From an uncultured Collinsella sp. (GTDB lineage Bacteria; Actinomycetota; Coriobacteriia; Coriobacteriales; Coriobacteriaceae), in NCBI GenBank assembly GCA_958370785.1, contig CATXKN010000006.1, positions 62,001 through 126,000 on the forward strand: a DNA stretch of 64,000 nt, read 5' to 3'. A program made the position numbers and the translations under genes. Numbering within the stretch: position 1 is the stretch's first letter; each line of letters starts with the position of its first letter. Shown here piece after piece: positions 11,287-19,994 of this stretch. The notes under the pieces are model-generated. The model saw only the letters and a program-made list of their open reading frames with translations. It ran no database searches and was not told the origin of the DNA.

Positions 11287-11330
11287 ATAAAAATACCCGC
11301 CGGTACGTGTGATACCGGCGGGCATTTTAC
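11287..11330. terminator. Bidirectional terminator between convergent genes
   Basis: CCCGCCGGTA (11296-11305) and TACCGGCGGG (11313-11322) form a perfect stem flanked by an A run on the left and a T run on the right. It can serve both the MoaE-like gene and the converging membrane-protein gene on the minus strand. Confidence 0.85.
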
Positions 11331-11349
11331 GTTTTGGGCGCGGTGGGCG

Positions 11350-12579
11350 CTACACGCGCGTCGCATCCTTGGGGCTCATGGTCATGCTCTGGAAGCGGTT
11401 CTCCATGTAATCGTTATCGAAATACTTGCCGTAGAACTGCGCGACGGGAATATCCGGCTCCGTGCCGTTGACGCGCTGGTACCAGTAGTCGAGCGACTGT
11501 AGCGTCATGACGCCGTCGACCAGCATAATGACGGTAAAGATGACGGTAGCCGAGTAGCGACTCTTCCACGGAATCATGTTGATGAGCTTGAGCAACCTCG
11601 GCAGCAGCAGCTTGATCCAGATGAGGCCACCCAGGCCCCACATGCAGGCAAACGGCGTGCATGTGCGTCCCCCGGTCAATACCGCGATGGGATCGGGCAT
11701 GCCGAATAGCCTAATGTGTGAATAGCTCCACGACACCACGCCAAATGAGGTCTGCATAAACCAGCCTACAAACACCTCGAAAGCGCCGCCGATCAGGGCA
11801 CTTACCAGGAAAATGATCAGAGGATTCTTTTTATAGAAGCGGTTGAGCGCCATGGTCATGAGCACCGCGCCAAATCCGTAGATGGGGCTAAAGGGGCCAA
11901 ATAGCATACCGGCACGGTCCTGATAGACGCCGGGATCGACGACGACCATATGCCAGACTTCCTCGAGAATGAGACCTAACACGCTGCAGACGAAGAATAC
12001 CCAGAACAGGTTGAAGTAGTTGAGCTTGATGTAGCCCTCGCCGGTTTCGTCGCGGCCGAGCATGCCCTCGGCGGCGGCGTCGCGGTCGAGCATCTCCTGC
12101 AGGCGGCGCTGCAGTTCGCGCTCCTGGCGAAGCGTAGGATCGACGGTGGCTGAAAGCGCGATGAGGATACCGAGCTGAATAGCGGGACGAAGCAAGAAGA
12201 GCCCGATACCTTGGAGCATCACGTCGACCAAAAGCTCGACGACGGTGAATGCAATAAGGATATAGGACAGGCGGGCGGCGTTGCGGCGCTGGTTTCTGAT
12301 AAGGTCCAGGCCAAAGATGATCAGGATGACGGCACTTGCCGCAGAGAGCATGATGCCGGCGACGATGAGTCCAACCGCGACGAGCGTGTTGTCGCCGAGC
12401 TTGGCGGCGGCGTTGCCGTTAATGAGCGCGGTGATGACCTGCCACATAAAGGCGGCGACCGACGGGAGTGTGCCCACGCCGGACAGGATGCACAGGACGG
12501 CGTACACCTTAATGATGAGGGGAATCTTCTTGACCTCCGTGGCGCTGGGGACGCTGGGGTCGAGTTCGTTTCGATCCAT
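11350..12579 (-). CDS. Membrane protein with C-terminal CmpB-like (putative ABC permease) domain
   Basis: The 409-residue integral membrane protein has two parts. The N-terminal ~150 residues carry about four helices (for example VLCILSGVGTLPSVAAFMW and LVAVGLIVAGIMLSAASAVI). After a short charged link, the C-terminal part (about 180-400) resembles the putative ABC-transporter type IV/CmpB family, with FFVCSVLGLILEEVWH, AGMLFGPFSPIYGFGAVLM and a WGLGGLIWIKLLLP helix. No ATPase partner is next to it, so a transport role is not established. On the minus strand AAAGG precedes the ATG at 12579. It is convergent with the MoaE-like gene and divergent from purF. Confidence 0.75.
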   Translation of the reverse strand: MDRNELDPSVPSATEVKKIPLIIKVYAVLCILSGVGTLPSVAAFMWQVITALINGNAAAKLGDNTLVAVGLIVAGIMLSAASAVILIIFGLDLIRNQRRNAARLSYILIAFTVVELLVDVMLQGIGLFLLRPAIQLGILIALSATVDPTLRQERELQRRLQEMLDRDAAAEGMLGRDETGEGYIKLNYFNLFWVFFVCSVLGLILEEVWHMVVVDPGVYQDRAGMLFGPFSPIYGFGAVLMTMALNRFYKKNPLIIFLVSALIGGAFEVFVGWFMQTSFGVVSWSYSHIRLFGMPDPIAVLTGGRTCTPFACMWGLGGLIWIKLLLPRLLKLINMIPWKSRYSATVIFTVIMLVDGVMTLQSLDYWYQRVNGTEPDIPVAQFYGKYFDNDYMENRFQSMTMSPKDATRV

Positions 12580-12817
12580 ACAGAACCTTTCTCGCTTTGT
12601 CCTAGGTTACAAGGATACGCCGCCAACCTGCCAAAAGACAGGACGAACGTCCCAATTGCAACAATGCAACCCTCAACGGTGGACGCGGCGGCCACCTGGG
12701 GGCGTGGGCGCTTGCACTGGACAGACCAATAAAATGTTTGGCCGCAAAACGGATTATTAGCTCGGTGGGCTTTTAAAAAGCGCTGCTCATGCGCGGGGGA
12801 GCGCGTCGCGCCGTGCG

Positions 12818-12823
12818 TATAAT
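12818..12823 (+). promoter_or_regulatory. Candidate -10 box for purF
   Basis: A perfect TATAAT lies 41 bases before the purF ATG in the 285-base gap between divergent genes. No convincing -35 box is visible 16-18 bases upstream, so this is a weak call. I see no other clear element in the rest of the gap (12580-12864). Confidence 0.35.
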
Positions 12824-12864
12824 AAGGCGGGTAACGCCAAAATACGAGGCTCTGAGGGGATGCC

Positions 12865-14535
12865 ATGTCTCAAGAAACCATCCGCGCGGCCGAGCGTGCC
12901 GCGGGACAGGTGAACGCCATGTCGACGTATGATCCGGACTCTGACCAGCTGCATGAGGAATGCGGCGTTTTTGGTGTCTGGGCGCCCGATCGCGACGTGG
13001 CTCGACTGACGTACTTTGGCCTGCGTGCATTGCAGCACCGTGGCCAAGAATCGGCGGGAATCGCCGTGGGTGACGGCGGCACGGTTATGGTTCGCAAGGA
13101 CCTGGGCCTGCTCGACCGCGTGTTCTCCAATGCCGACTTGTCGACGCTCTCCGGTCAGCTGGCCGTGGGTCATGTGCGCTACGGCACCGCCGGCGCCAAG
13201 AGCTGGGAAGCCTCTCAGCCGCACCTCTCTACCATCAATAGTGTCATTATCGCGCTCGCGCACAACGGCACCCTCGTCAACACCGACGAGCTGCGCCGCC
13301 AGCTGATCGAACTGGGCGTGCCGTTCCTCTCCAACTCGGATTCCGAGGTCGCGACCAAACTTATCGGCTACTTTACTCAGCGTACAGGCCATCTGCGCGA
13401 GGGCATTCGCAAGACCATGGAGCTTGTGCGCGGCGGCTACGCCATGACGCTCATCAACGAGCAGGCGCTCTACGCATTCCGCGATCCGCACGGCATTCGC
13501 CCGCTTGTACTGGGCAAGCTGGTGGACGAGGGCCTGGACCAGGCCGATGCCGCATCCGTTTCGCAGCTGCCGTCGCAGGACGGCGCCGCGACGGTCGACG
13601 CCACCACCCATGTCACCCGCGCCGGCGGCTGGGTCGTCGCCTCCGAGACCTGCGCACTCGATATCGTGGGCGCCGAGTATGTCCGTGATGTCCGTCCCGG
13701 TGAGATTTTGCGTATCAGCGCCGAGGGCCTTGTGTCCGAGCAGGGCGTGCCTGCCGCCGAAGAGCCTGCTAACTGCATCTTTGAGCAGGTCTACTTCGCC
13801 CGCCCCGATTCCATCATGAACGGCAAGAGCGTCTACGCCTGCCGTTATGACATGGGTCGTCAGCTGGCACATGAGGAGCCCGTCGAGGCCGACCTAGTCA
13901 TCGGCGTGCCCGACTCCGGCCTGCCGCCCGCGGAGGGCTATTCGCACGAGAGCGGCATTCCCTTTGGCGAGGGCCTCATCAAGAACCGCTACGTGGGACG
14001 CACGTTTATCGAGCCCACGCAGGAGCTGCGTGCCATGGGCGTGCGCATGAAGCTCAACCCGCTGCGTGACAACATCGAGGGCAAGCGCCTGGTCGTCATC
14101 GATGACTCCATCGTCCGCGGCACCACCATGGTGCAGCTTGTCAAGATGCTGCGCAACGCCGGCGCCAAGGAGATTCATATCCGCATCAACTCGCCCGAGG
14201 TCATCTGGCCGTGCTTTTACGGTATCGATACCGACGTGCAGTCGCAGCTTATCAGCGCCAACAAGACGGTCGACGAGATTTGCGAGTATATCGGCGCCGA
14301 TTCGCTGGCCTTCCTCTCGGTCGAGGGCCTGCTGAAGGTCATGCCCAAGGGCGGCTACTGCGATGCGTGCTTTACCGGACGCTACCCCGTGGCGATTCCC
14401 GAGAGCTTTGGCCGCGATAAGTTCATGGAGGGCTTTAAGCCCCGCAACCTGGACAAGCCGCTGCACTTTGACGACGACGCCGTGGTCGAGAAATACGACG
14501 ACCGCAGCTGGGAAGAGGAGCACGGCGAGGCCTAA
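12865..14535 (+). CDS. purF: Amidophosphoribosyltransferase
   Basis: PurF makes 5-phosphoribosylamine from PRPP and glutamine, the first step of purine synthesis. The N-terminal nucleophile amidotransferase domain would start at Cys33 in EECGVFGVW after cleavage of a propeptide; LQHRGQESAGIA follows. The phosphoribosyltransferase domain carries the PRPP motif VVIDDSIVRGTT. The C-terminal part has the Cys-containing segments of B. subtilis-type PurF (WPCFYGID, GYCDACFTGRYP), which hold a 4Fe-4S cluster in that group. About 30 extra residues lie near 225-255. The first ATG gives a 32-residue propeptide; an ATG at 12919 would give 14. Confidence 0.95.
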   Translation: MSQETIRAAERAAGQVNAMSTYDPDSDQLHEECGVFGVWAPDRDVARLTYFGLRALQHRGQESAGIAVGDGGTVMVRKDLGLLDRVFSNADLSTLSGQLAVGHVRYGTAGAKSWEASQPHLSTINSVIIALAHNGTLVNTDELRRQLIELGVPFLSNSDSEVATKLIGYFTQRTGHLREGIRKTMELVRGGYAMTLINEQALYAFRDPHGIRPLVLGKLVDEGLDQADAASVSQLPSQDGAATVDATTHVTRAGGWVVASETCALDIVGAEYVRDVRPGEILRISAEGLVSEQGVPAAEEPANCIFEQVYFARPDSIMNGKSVYACRYDMGRQLAHEEPVEADLVIGVPDSGLPPAEGYSHESGIPFGEGLIKNRYVGRTFIEPTQELRAMGVRMKLNPLRDNIEGKRLVVIDDSIVRGTTMVQLVKMLRNAGAKEIHIRINSPEVIWPCFYGIDTDVQSQLISANKTVDEICEYIGADSLAFLSVEGLLKVMPKGGYCDACFTGRYPVAIPESFGRDKFMEGFKPRNLDKPLHFDDDAVVEKYDDRSWEEEHGEA

Positions 14536-14562
14536 AACCTGCCATGTGGGGACAGGTTTTTT
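14534..14562 (+). terminator. purF terminator
   Basis: AAACCTG and CAGGTTT enclose CCATGTGGGGA and are followed by TTTT directly after the purF stop. A second weaker pairing uses TTGGTAGGTTTTA just downstream. The loop has the GGGGACAG core of the local REP-like families. Confidence 0.65.
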
Positions 14563-14691
14563 TGGTAGGTTTTACCTGCTGTTTTGTTGATATGACGGCG
14601 TGTGCTGTTATGGCGCGCGCCGAAATGAACGCAACTATGAGCACCGTTTGGCGCCCGCGCGGCGCCACGGTAGTGGGAGAGGAAGGCTCAG

Positions 14692-15795
14692 ATGAGCGAC
14701 AGCAAACATGTGACGTACGAGGACGCCGGCGTCGATACCGCCGAGGGCGGCCGCGCCGTCGACGCTATTAAGCAGATGGTCAAGGACACCAACCGCCCCG
14801 AGGTTATCGGCGGCATCGGTGGCTTTGGTGGCCTGTTCTCGGCCGCCGCGCTCAAGGATATGGAAGACCCGATCCTGATCAGCGGCACCGACGGCGTGGG
14901 CACCAAGCTCGTGCTCGCCCAGATCATGGACCGTCACGAGACGGTGGGCCAGGACCTGGTCGCCATGTGCGTCAACGACATTTTGGCTTCGGGCGCCGAG
15001 CCGCTGTTCTTCCTGGACTACGTCGCCATCGGTCACATTGAGGCCGAGCATATGGCAAAGATCATTAAGGGCGTGGCCGACGGCTGCAAGCTCGCGGGCT
15101 GCGCGCTCGTGGGCGGCGAGATGGCCGAGCACCCGGGCGTCATGGCCCCCGCCGATTACGACCTCGCCGGCTTTACCGTGGGTGTTGTCGATCGTCCCAA
15201 GATGCTCGACCCCGCGAACGTTCGCCCCGGCGATGTGATCCTGGGCCTGCCCTCCACCGGTGTGCACTCCAACGGCTACTCGCTCGTGCGCAAGGTTATC
15301 GGCGTTGACGGCATCAAGCCGGGTACGCCCGAGGCTGCCGCTAAGGCCGAGGAGCTGAGCCGTCCGCTCGAGGAGCTCGGCGGTGCTTCGCTGGCCGACG
15401 CTCTGCTGGCCCCCACGCGCATTTATGTGAAGCCGATTCTGGAGCTGCTGCGCGGTGGCGCCAACGTTCATGCCATTGCCCATATCACCGGCGGCGGTAT
15501 TACCGAGAACCTCAACCGCGCGCTCGCCGACGACGTCGATGCCGTGGTCACTCGCAACGGCGCCGAGATGGGCTGGGACGTTCCGCCCGTCATTACTTAC
15601 GTGTCGCGTCAGGCCGAGCTCGCGCCCAATGAGGCATGCAAGACCTTCAACATGGGCGTCGGCCTGTGCCTGATCGTCGCCCCCGAGGACGAGGCTGCCG
15701 TGACCGAGGCTCTGGTCGCGCTGGGCGAGAAGCCGTTCCGCGTGGGCGAGTGCGTCGAGGGTTCCGGTAAGGTCGTGTACTCCGATGAGCGCTAA
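14692..15795 (+). CDS. purM: Phosphoribosylformylglycinamidine cyclo-ligase
   Basis: PurM (AIR synthetase) closes the imidazole ring of FGAM using ATP. The 367-residue protein has the expected GGFGGLF, GTDGVGTKL, CVNDILASGAEPLFFLDY and GGEMAEHPG segments and the C-terminal AHITGGGITENLNR. GAGGAAGG precedes the ATG. purN overlaps its end by 11 bases, so the two are translationally linked and serve neighbouring steps of the same pathway. Confidence 0.97.
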   Translation: MSDSKHVTYEDAGVDTAEGGRAVDAIKQMVKDTNRPEVIGGIGGFGGLFSAAALKDMEDPILISGTDGVGTKLVLAQIMDRHETVGQDLVAMCVNDILASGAEPLFFLDYVAIGHIEAEHMAKIIKGVADGCKLAGCALVGGEMAEHPGVMAPADYDLAGFTVGVVDRPKMLDPANVRPGDVILGLPSTGVHSNGYSLVRKVIGVDGIKPGTPEAAAKAEELSRPLEELGGASLADALLAPTRIYVKPILELLRGGANVHAIAHITGGGITENLNRALADDVDAVVTRNGAEMGWDVPPVITYVSRQAELAPNEACKTFNMGVGLCLIVAPEDEAAVTEALVALGEKPFRVGECVEGSGKVVYSDER

Positions 15796-16486
15796 CGAGC
15801 AGATGGCTGCTGCCGAGGGCCTGGACTTTGTGCCCTACACCCGCCCGACCGGCACCGATACGGCTGAGCCGCTCAAGATCGGCGTGCTTATCAGCGGTTC
15901 GGGTACCAACCTGCAGGCGCTGATCGACCTGATCGCCGCCGGCAAGCTCAATGCCTCGATTGAGCTTGTGGTGTCGAGCCGTCCTTCGGCCAAGGGCCTG
16001 CAGCGCGCCGAGCGCGCGGGCATCCAGACGCTCACGCTGTCCAAGGATGTCTATGCCGACCCCATCGCGGCTGACGAGATCATCGCGCATGAGCTGCTCG
16101 AACGCGGCTGCGAGTACGTGGTGATGGCCGGTTACATGCGCATGGTGCACACGCCGCTGCTGGCGGCGTTCCCCAACCGCGTGGTCAACCTGCATCCGGC
16201 GCTGCTGCCGAGCTTTACCGGCGCCCATGCGATTGACGATGCCTTTGCGCGCGGCGTCAAGGTGACCGGCGTGACCGTGCACTTTGCCAACGAGATCTAC
16301 GACAACGGCCCCATCATCGCCCAGCGTGCGCTGGCTGTTGAGGAGGGCTGGGACGTCGACACGCTCGAGGAGCACATCCACGCGATCGAGCATGTGCTGT
16401 ATCCCGAGGTCGTGCAGATGCTCGCCGACGGCCGCGTCCACGTGCTGGAGAGCGGCAAGGTCGCAATTGACGCGCCTCGCGGCTAG
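15785..16486 (+). CDS. purN: Phosphoribosylglycinamide formyltransferase
   Basis: PurN formylates GAR with 10-formyl-tetrahydrofolate. After a ~30-residue extension the Rossmann-like domain begins KIGVLISGSGTNLQALID. The catalytic His is in NLHPALLPSF (family N-H-D triad), with the aspartate in HFANEIYDNGPIIAQ. The enzyme is 233 residues, about 25-40 longer than usual because of the N-terminal extension. The ATG lies inside the end of purM. A terminator follows. Confidence 0.95.
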   Translation: MSANEQMAAAEGLDFVPYTRPTGTDTAEPLKIGVLISGSGTNLQALIDLIAAGKLNASIELVVSSRPSAKGLQRAERAGIQTLTLSKDVYADPIAADEIIAHELLERGCEYVVMAGYMRMVHTPLLAAFPNRVVNLHPALLPSFTGAHAIDDAFARGVKVTGVTVHFANEIYDNGPIIAQRALAVEEGWDVDTLEEHIHAIEHVLYPEVVQMLADGRVHVLESGKVAIDAPRG

Positions 16487-16516
16487 CGGCGCACAGTACA
16501 ATTTAGCCGAGTAGTC

Positions 16517-16557
16517 AGGGTGGTCATTGGCGCCAAGGCGCAAGTGGCCACCCTTTG
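16517..16557 (+). terminator. purN terminator
   Basis: AGGGTGGTCA (16517-16526) pairs with TGGCCACCCT (16544-16553, one mismatch), with the extra pairing TTGGCGCC/GGCGCAA inside. TTGTTTT follows. It ends the purM-purN unit. Confidence 0.75.
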
Positions 16558-16564
16558 TTTTGGC

Positions 16565-16620
16565 AGTCATTGGGGACGTTCTTGAATGACTAGTCGTTTA
16601 AGAACGTCCCAGGTGACTAG
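16565..16620. repeat. Nested palindrome with GGGACGTTCTT core
   Basis: GGGACGTTCTTGAA (from 16573) pairs with TTAAGAACGTCCC (16598-16610). A second register, AGTCATT...AATGACT, lies across the left arm, and AGTCA/TGACT brackets the whole. It sits between the purN terminator and the PTS EIIA gene and belongs with the other GGGAC-type palindromes here. Confidence 0.6.
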
Positions 16621-16637
16621 GTGAGAGAGGTGAGCGC

Positions 16638-17102
16638 ATGGCGGATAACGAAGCGCTGTTTACGCCTGAGCTGGTGTTTTTTGATTGGGAGTACGCGACG
16701 CCGGGCGAGGTGTTTGCGCGGCTCGAGGGCGAGCTTGCCCCGCGCGGCTACATTGCGCCCGGTTGGCTCGACGCCGTCCGCACGCGCGAGGACGCCTATC
16801 CCACGGGTCTCGCCATGCCGGCGGCAAACATCGCCATTCCGCATACCGATCCGGGATTTGTGGCCAAGCCCTATATCGCGGTGGTAAAGCCCGCCGCACC
16901 TGTTACGTTCAACGCGATGGCGGGCATGGGCGCCCCCGTGCCGGCGCAGATCATCATCAATCTGGGTATTGCCGAGCCGGGCGGCCAGGTCGAGGCTCTG
17001 CAAGCGCTCATGAATATCTTTATGGATGCCGACGCCGCAGCCGATGTACTCGGCCAGACCACGCCGCAGGGCATGGTCGACGCCATCCGTCGCCACTTCT
17101 AA
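16638..17102 (+). CDS. Orphan PTS EIIA component (fructose/galactitol-type)
   Basis: The 154-residue cytosolic protein matches PTS EIIA type 2 proteins: the phosphorylated histidine is in ANIAIPHTDP near residue 74, followed by the VVKPAAPVTFNAMAG strand region and a C-terminal helix ending DAIRRHF. It is closest in style to galactitol-type EIIA. No EIIB or EIIC gene is adjacent, so it either works with a transporter elsewhere or has a regulatory role. GAGAGGTGAG precedes the ATG. Confidence 0.85.
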   Translation: MADNEALFTPELVFFDWEYATPGEVFARLEGELAPRGYIAPGWLDAVRTREDAYPTGLAMPAANIAIPHTDPGFVAKPYIAVVKPAAPVTFNAMAGMGAPVPAQIIINLGIAEPGGQVEALQALMNIFMDADAAADVLGQTTPQGMVDAIRRHF

Positions 17103-17107
17103 GGCCG

Positions 17108-17222
17108 GCACTGGGGGACTGTCCCTAACCGCCGGCAGAAAAGGAACGTCCCTAACAGCCGACTGCCAGACCTGTCCCCTTTGCACCAAAATGGTGCAGA
17201 TTAACCTGTCCCCTTTGCACCA
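17108..17222. repeat. Degenerate GGGAC/CCTGTCCCC repeat cluster
   Basis: Two identical 19-base direct repeats ACCTGTCCCCTTTGCACCA lie at 17170-17188 and 17204-17222, with TGCACCAAAATGGTGCA (17182-17198) making a hairpin between them. Two degraded copies of a GTCCCTAAC motif lie just upstream. It is probably a relic of stacked REP-like insertions in front of the foldase gene. Confidence 0.55.
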
Positions 17223-17289
17223 GGTGTGTCGCGGGGGCTGCGTTGTGACACAATGGCGTTTGTTCGATTCGTGATGCGAAAGGCCAAAC

Positions 17290-18513
17290 ATGGCAAATAA
17301 GAAAAAGAACCCCGAGGTCGCGCCGACGTCCGAGCAACGGTCCCGCGCCGCCTCCAGCTCTCGCAAGAAGCAGCGCAAGACCTATGTGTCCAAGACCGTC
17401 AAGATTGTCCTGGTGGTCATCGGCGTGCTGGCGATGCTGCTCTCCGTCTCGGCCATGGCGTGCTCCGGCCTGATGTCGCAGACCGAGGACACTAGTACAG
17501 GCTACAAACTCACTGGCGGTGTGGCTGCCACTATCAACGGCACCAACCTCACCGAGGACACCGTGACCAAGCAGATCATGAGCATGCGCACGTCCTACGG
17601 CTACACCAAGGACAAGGACTGGGCACAGTACTTGGTCGACAATGACCTCACGCCCAAGAAGTACCGCAAGCAGCTCATCGACTCCTACTCGCAGCAGATC
17701 CTGCTTCAACAGGCGCAGAAGGAGAATGGCGTGACGGTGTCGGACGAGGAGGTCGAGAAGGCTTGGAAGGACGCGTGCAAGAGCGCGGGCGGCGCCAAGA
17801 CCTTTAAGGAGACCCTTAAGACCTACGGCTACACCGAGGACACCTACAAGGATTCGCTTAAGGAGAGCCTGGCGCAGCAGAAGCTCAAGGATGCCGTGGC
17901 ACCCACCAGCAAGCCCAAGGACAGCGAGATTGTCGATTACATCAATGAGAACCTGTCCAACTACAACGATGCCCGTCGTTCGTCGAATATCCTGATCAAG
18001 GTCGATTCCGACGCATCTGACGAGGACAAGGCTGCCGCCAAGGCTAAGGCGCAGGAGTGTCTGGACAAGATCAACTCCGGCGAGCTGAGCTTCGAGGACG
18101 CCGTGGAGCAGTATTCCGACGACACCGGCTCCAAGGAGAAGAAGGGCGACGTAGGCTGGGACAAGCTCACCACTTTTGTCGACAGCTACCAGACGGCGCT
18201 CGAAGGCCTTAACAAGGGCGATGTGAGCGACGTGGTCGAGTCGACCTATGGTTACCACATCATCAAGTGCACCGACTACTTCCATGTCGATAGCCAGGTC
18301 GATGACATTAAGCAGGTGCCCAAGGACATCAAGAAGTACGTCTCCAACGTGGTGAAGACGCAGGCGGCAAGCGCCGCGTACAGCGATTGGCTGGAGCAGT
18401 ACAAAAAAGATGCCGACATCACCGTTAACCCCATGCCCAAGGACGTGCCGTACAACGTCAGCCTGAAGGGCGTCACCAAGAGTTCGACCGACGATTCGTC
18501 GACGACTAAGTAA
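17290..18513 (+). CDS. Membrane-anchored foldase, PrsA/SurA-like parvulin
   Basis: The 407-residue protein probably assists folding of secreted proteins outside the membrane. A basic 35-residue N terminus is followed by one hydrophobic segment (about 38-58, VKIVLVVIGVLAMLLSVSAM) ending at AMACSG. That Cys could make it a lipoprotein, or the segment could be an anchor. A SurA-like chaperone region with conserved tyrosine/lysine-rich helices comes next. The parvulin domain (about 235-345) has SNILIKVD, FEDAVEQYSDDTGSKEKKGDVGW and VESTYGYHIIKC. It is the likely helper for the exported proteins of this organism. Confidence 0.85.
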   Translation: MANKKKNPEVAPTSEQRSRAASSSRKKQRKTYVSKTVKIVLVVIGVLAMLLSVSAMACSGLMSQTEDTSTGYKLTGGVAATINGTNLTEDTVTKQIMSMRTSYGYTKDKDWAQYLVDNDLTPKKYRKQLIDSYSQQILLQQAQKENGVTVSDEEVEKAWKDACKSAGGAKTFKETLKTYGYTEDTYKDSLKESLAQQKLKDAVAPTSKPKDSEIVDYINENLSNYNDARRSSNILIKVDSDASDEDKAAAKAKAQECLDKINSGELSFEDAVEQYSDDTGSKEKKGDVGWDKLTTFVDSYQTALEGLNKGDVSDVVESTYGYHIIKCTDYFHVDSQVDDIKQVPKDIKKYVSNVVKTQAASAAYSDWLEQYKKDADITVNPMPKDVPYNVSLKGVTKSSTDDSSTTK

Positions 18514-18517
18514 CCAT

Positions 18518-18544
18518 GGGGCGGCGCTCGCGCGAGTGCCGCCC
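18518..18544. terminator. GC-rich hairpin after the foldase gene
   Basis: GGGCGGCGCTCG and CGAGTGCCGCCC form a stem with a two-base loop 5 bases after the foldase stop. There is no T run, and the next gene starts 24 bases later, so it may attenuate or process rather than end the transcript. Confidence 0.4.
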
Positions 18545-18567
18545 GCACTATTGAGGAGGATTTGCAG

Positions 18568-19011
18568 ATGACCAACGAAGAGCTGCAGAAGGAAATGATC
18601 GCGGCCATGAAGGCCAAGGACAAGGTTCGCCTGTCTATCATTCGCCAGGTCAAGGCCGAGGTGAAGAATATCGAGGTCAACGAGCGCCGCGATGTGACCG
18701 AGGAAGACGTCAACAGCATGATCAAGCGTCTGATTAAGCAGACGAGCGAGACGCTGGAGATGTCCATCAAGGCTGGTACCGACCAGGAGCGTACCGACAA
18801 CCTGACCGAGCAGGTCAAGATTTTGGAGAGCCTGCTGCCCGCGCAGGTTTCGGGCGAGGAGCTCGAGGCCTTGATCGAGCAGGTCATCGCCGAGCTGGGC
18901 GCCACGTCCAAGAAGCAGATGGGCCAGGTCATGGGCGCTCTGGGCAAGGCCACCGGCGGCAACTTCGATAAGCCGGCAGCAGCAAAGATCGTCGGTGCAA
19001 AATTGGCGTAA
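18568..19011 (+). CDS. GatB/YqeY domain protein
   Basis: The 147-residue helical protein is of the YqeY family, related to the tRNA-binding tail of GatB. It shows the typical MKAKDKVRLSIIRQVKAEVK start, the QTSETLEMSIKAG region and the QMGQVMGALGKATGG C-terminal segment. The role is not settled; binding of tRNA or an amidotransferase link is inferred from family. GAGGAGGA (18553-18560) 8 bases upstream supports the ATG at 18568 over a TTG two codons earlier. A terminator follows. Confidence 0.9.
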   Translation: MTNEELQKEMIAAMKAKDKVRLSIIRQVKAEVKNIEVNERRDVTEEDVNSMIKRLIKQTSETLEMSIKAGTDQERTDNLTEQVKILESLLPAQVSGEELEALIEQVIAELGATSKKQMGQVMGALGKATGGNFDKPAAAKIVGAKLA

Positions 19012-19038
19012 GCGCCGGCCGACACATAGCCGATGCTG

Positions 19039-19072
19039 AGGGGCGTGGCCATTGCGGTCGCGCCCCTTTTTT
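19039..19072 (+). terminator. Terminator of the yqeY-like gene
   Basis: GGGGCGTGGCC pairs with GGTCGCGCCCC and is followed by TTTTTT. Confidence 0.8.
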
Positions 19073-19079
19073 GGCTGGG

Positions 19080-19150
19080 TACTCATTGGGGACAGACTTA
19101 AATGAGTGCCCAATGAGCGGGTACTCATTTAAGTCTGTCCCCAATGAGTA
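19080..19150. repeat. Perfect palindrome with GGGGACAGACTT core
   Basis: Arms of 27-28 bases (19080-19107 and 19123-19150) are exactly complementary; the left begins TACTCATTGGGGACAGACTT. The end ACTCATT/AATGAGT is repeated again inside each arm, so several pairings are possible. It lies between the yqeY-like terminator and the amino-acid ABC operon. Confidence 0.75.
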
Positions 19151-19254
19151 GGTGGAAGGTTGCGGGTTCTTTACGGGAATGTAGCGTGGGCTGCGGAAAC
19201 GTAGTTCTTTCCGTACAATAGTTCAACTCGTGTAAACGCAGGGAAGGGACATTC

Positions 19255-19986
19255 ATGGCAGACATGATCGAGATCAAGCATCTCAACAAGTACTTTGGCG
19301 ACCTGCATGTGCTCAAAGATATCAATCTCACCGTCAAGCGCGGCGAGAAGCTCGTAATGATCGGGCCTTCCGGCTCGGGTAAGTCGACGCTCATCCGTTG
19401 CGTCGATTATCTGGAGGAGCCCACGTCGGGCGAGGTCGTCATCGACGGTACGCCGCTCACCAAAAAGAATCACCTGGAGATGGCTCGCAAGTATAGCTCC
19501 ATGGTGTTTCAGCAGTTCAACCTGTATCCCAACATGACGGTGCTGGGTAATCTGACGCTCGCGCCCATCAAGCTGCAAAAGAAGAGCAAGGAGGAGGCGA
19601 CCGAGATCGCCATCGCCGCGCTCAAGCGCGTCGGCATGGCGCATAAGGCCGGCGAGTATCCGCAGAATCTCTCGGGTGGTCAGCAGCAGCGCATCGCCAT
19701 CGCCCGTGCCCTGTGCACCAAGCAGCCCATCATCCTGTTTGACGAGCCGACCTCGGCGCTCGACCCCGAGATGGTCCAGGAGGTTCTGGACGTTATGATT
19801 GAGCTCGCGCAGGAGGACATCACCATGATCTGCGTGACGCACGAGATGGGCTTTGCGCGCCAGGTGGCCGACCGCGTCATCTTTATGGAGGACGGCCGCA
19901 TTCTGGAGGAGGGCACGCCCGAGCACTTCTTCGATAACCCCGAGAACCCGCGCTGCCGCGAGTTCCTGTCCAAGATTCTGCACTAG
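19255..19986 (+). CDS. Polar amino-acid ABC transporter ATPase
   Basis: The 243-residue ATPase powers uptake of a polar amino acid (GlnQ/ArtP type). Walker A is GPSGSGKST near residue 36, the Q-loop VFQQFNLYPNMTV, signature NLSGGQQQR, Walker B ILFDEPTSALDPE and switch VTHEMGFAR, which is distinctive for this subfamily. AGGGAAGGGAC precedes the ATG. The downstream binding protein and two permeases complete the importer. A possible -10 (TACAAT) lies at 19214-19219. Confidence 0.95.
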   Translation: MADMIEIKHLNKYFGDLHVLKDINLTVKRGEKLVMIGPSGSGKSTLIRCVDYLEEPTSGEVVIDGTPLTKKNHLEMARKYSSMVFQQFNLYPNMTVLGNLTLAPIKLQKKSKEEATEIAIAALKRVGMAHKAGEYPQNLSGGQQQRIAIARALCTKQPIILFDEPTSALDPEMVQEVLDVMIELAQEDITMICVTHEMGFARQVADRVIFMEDGRILEEGTPEHFFDNPENPRCREFLSKILH

Positions 19987-19994
19987 GCGCGGTG

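Noticed and set aside
17152..19128. Minus-strand open frame of 658 codons opposite the foldase and yqeY-like genes
   Set aside because: It crosses two plus-strand genes, a terminator and a repeat cluster; not coding.
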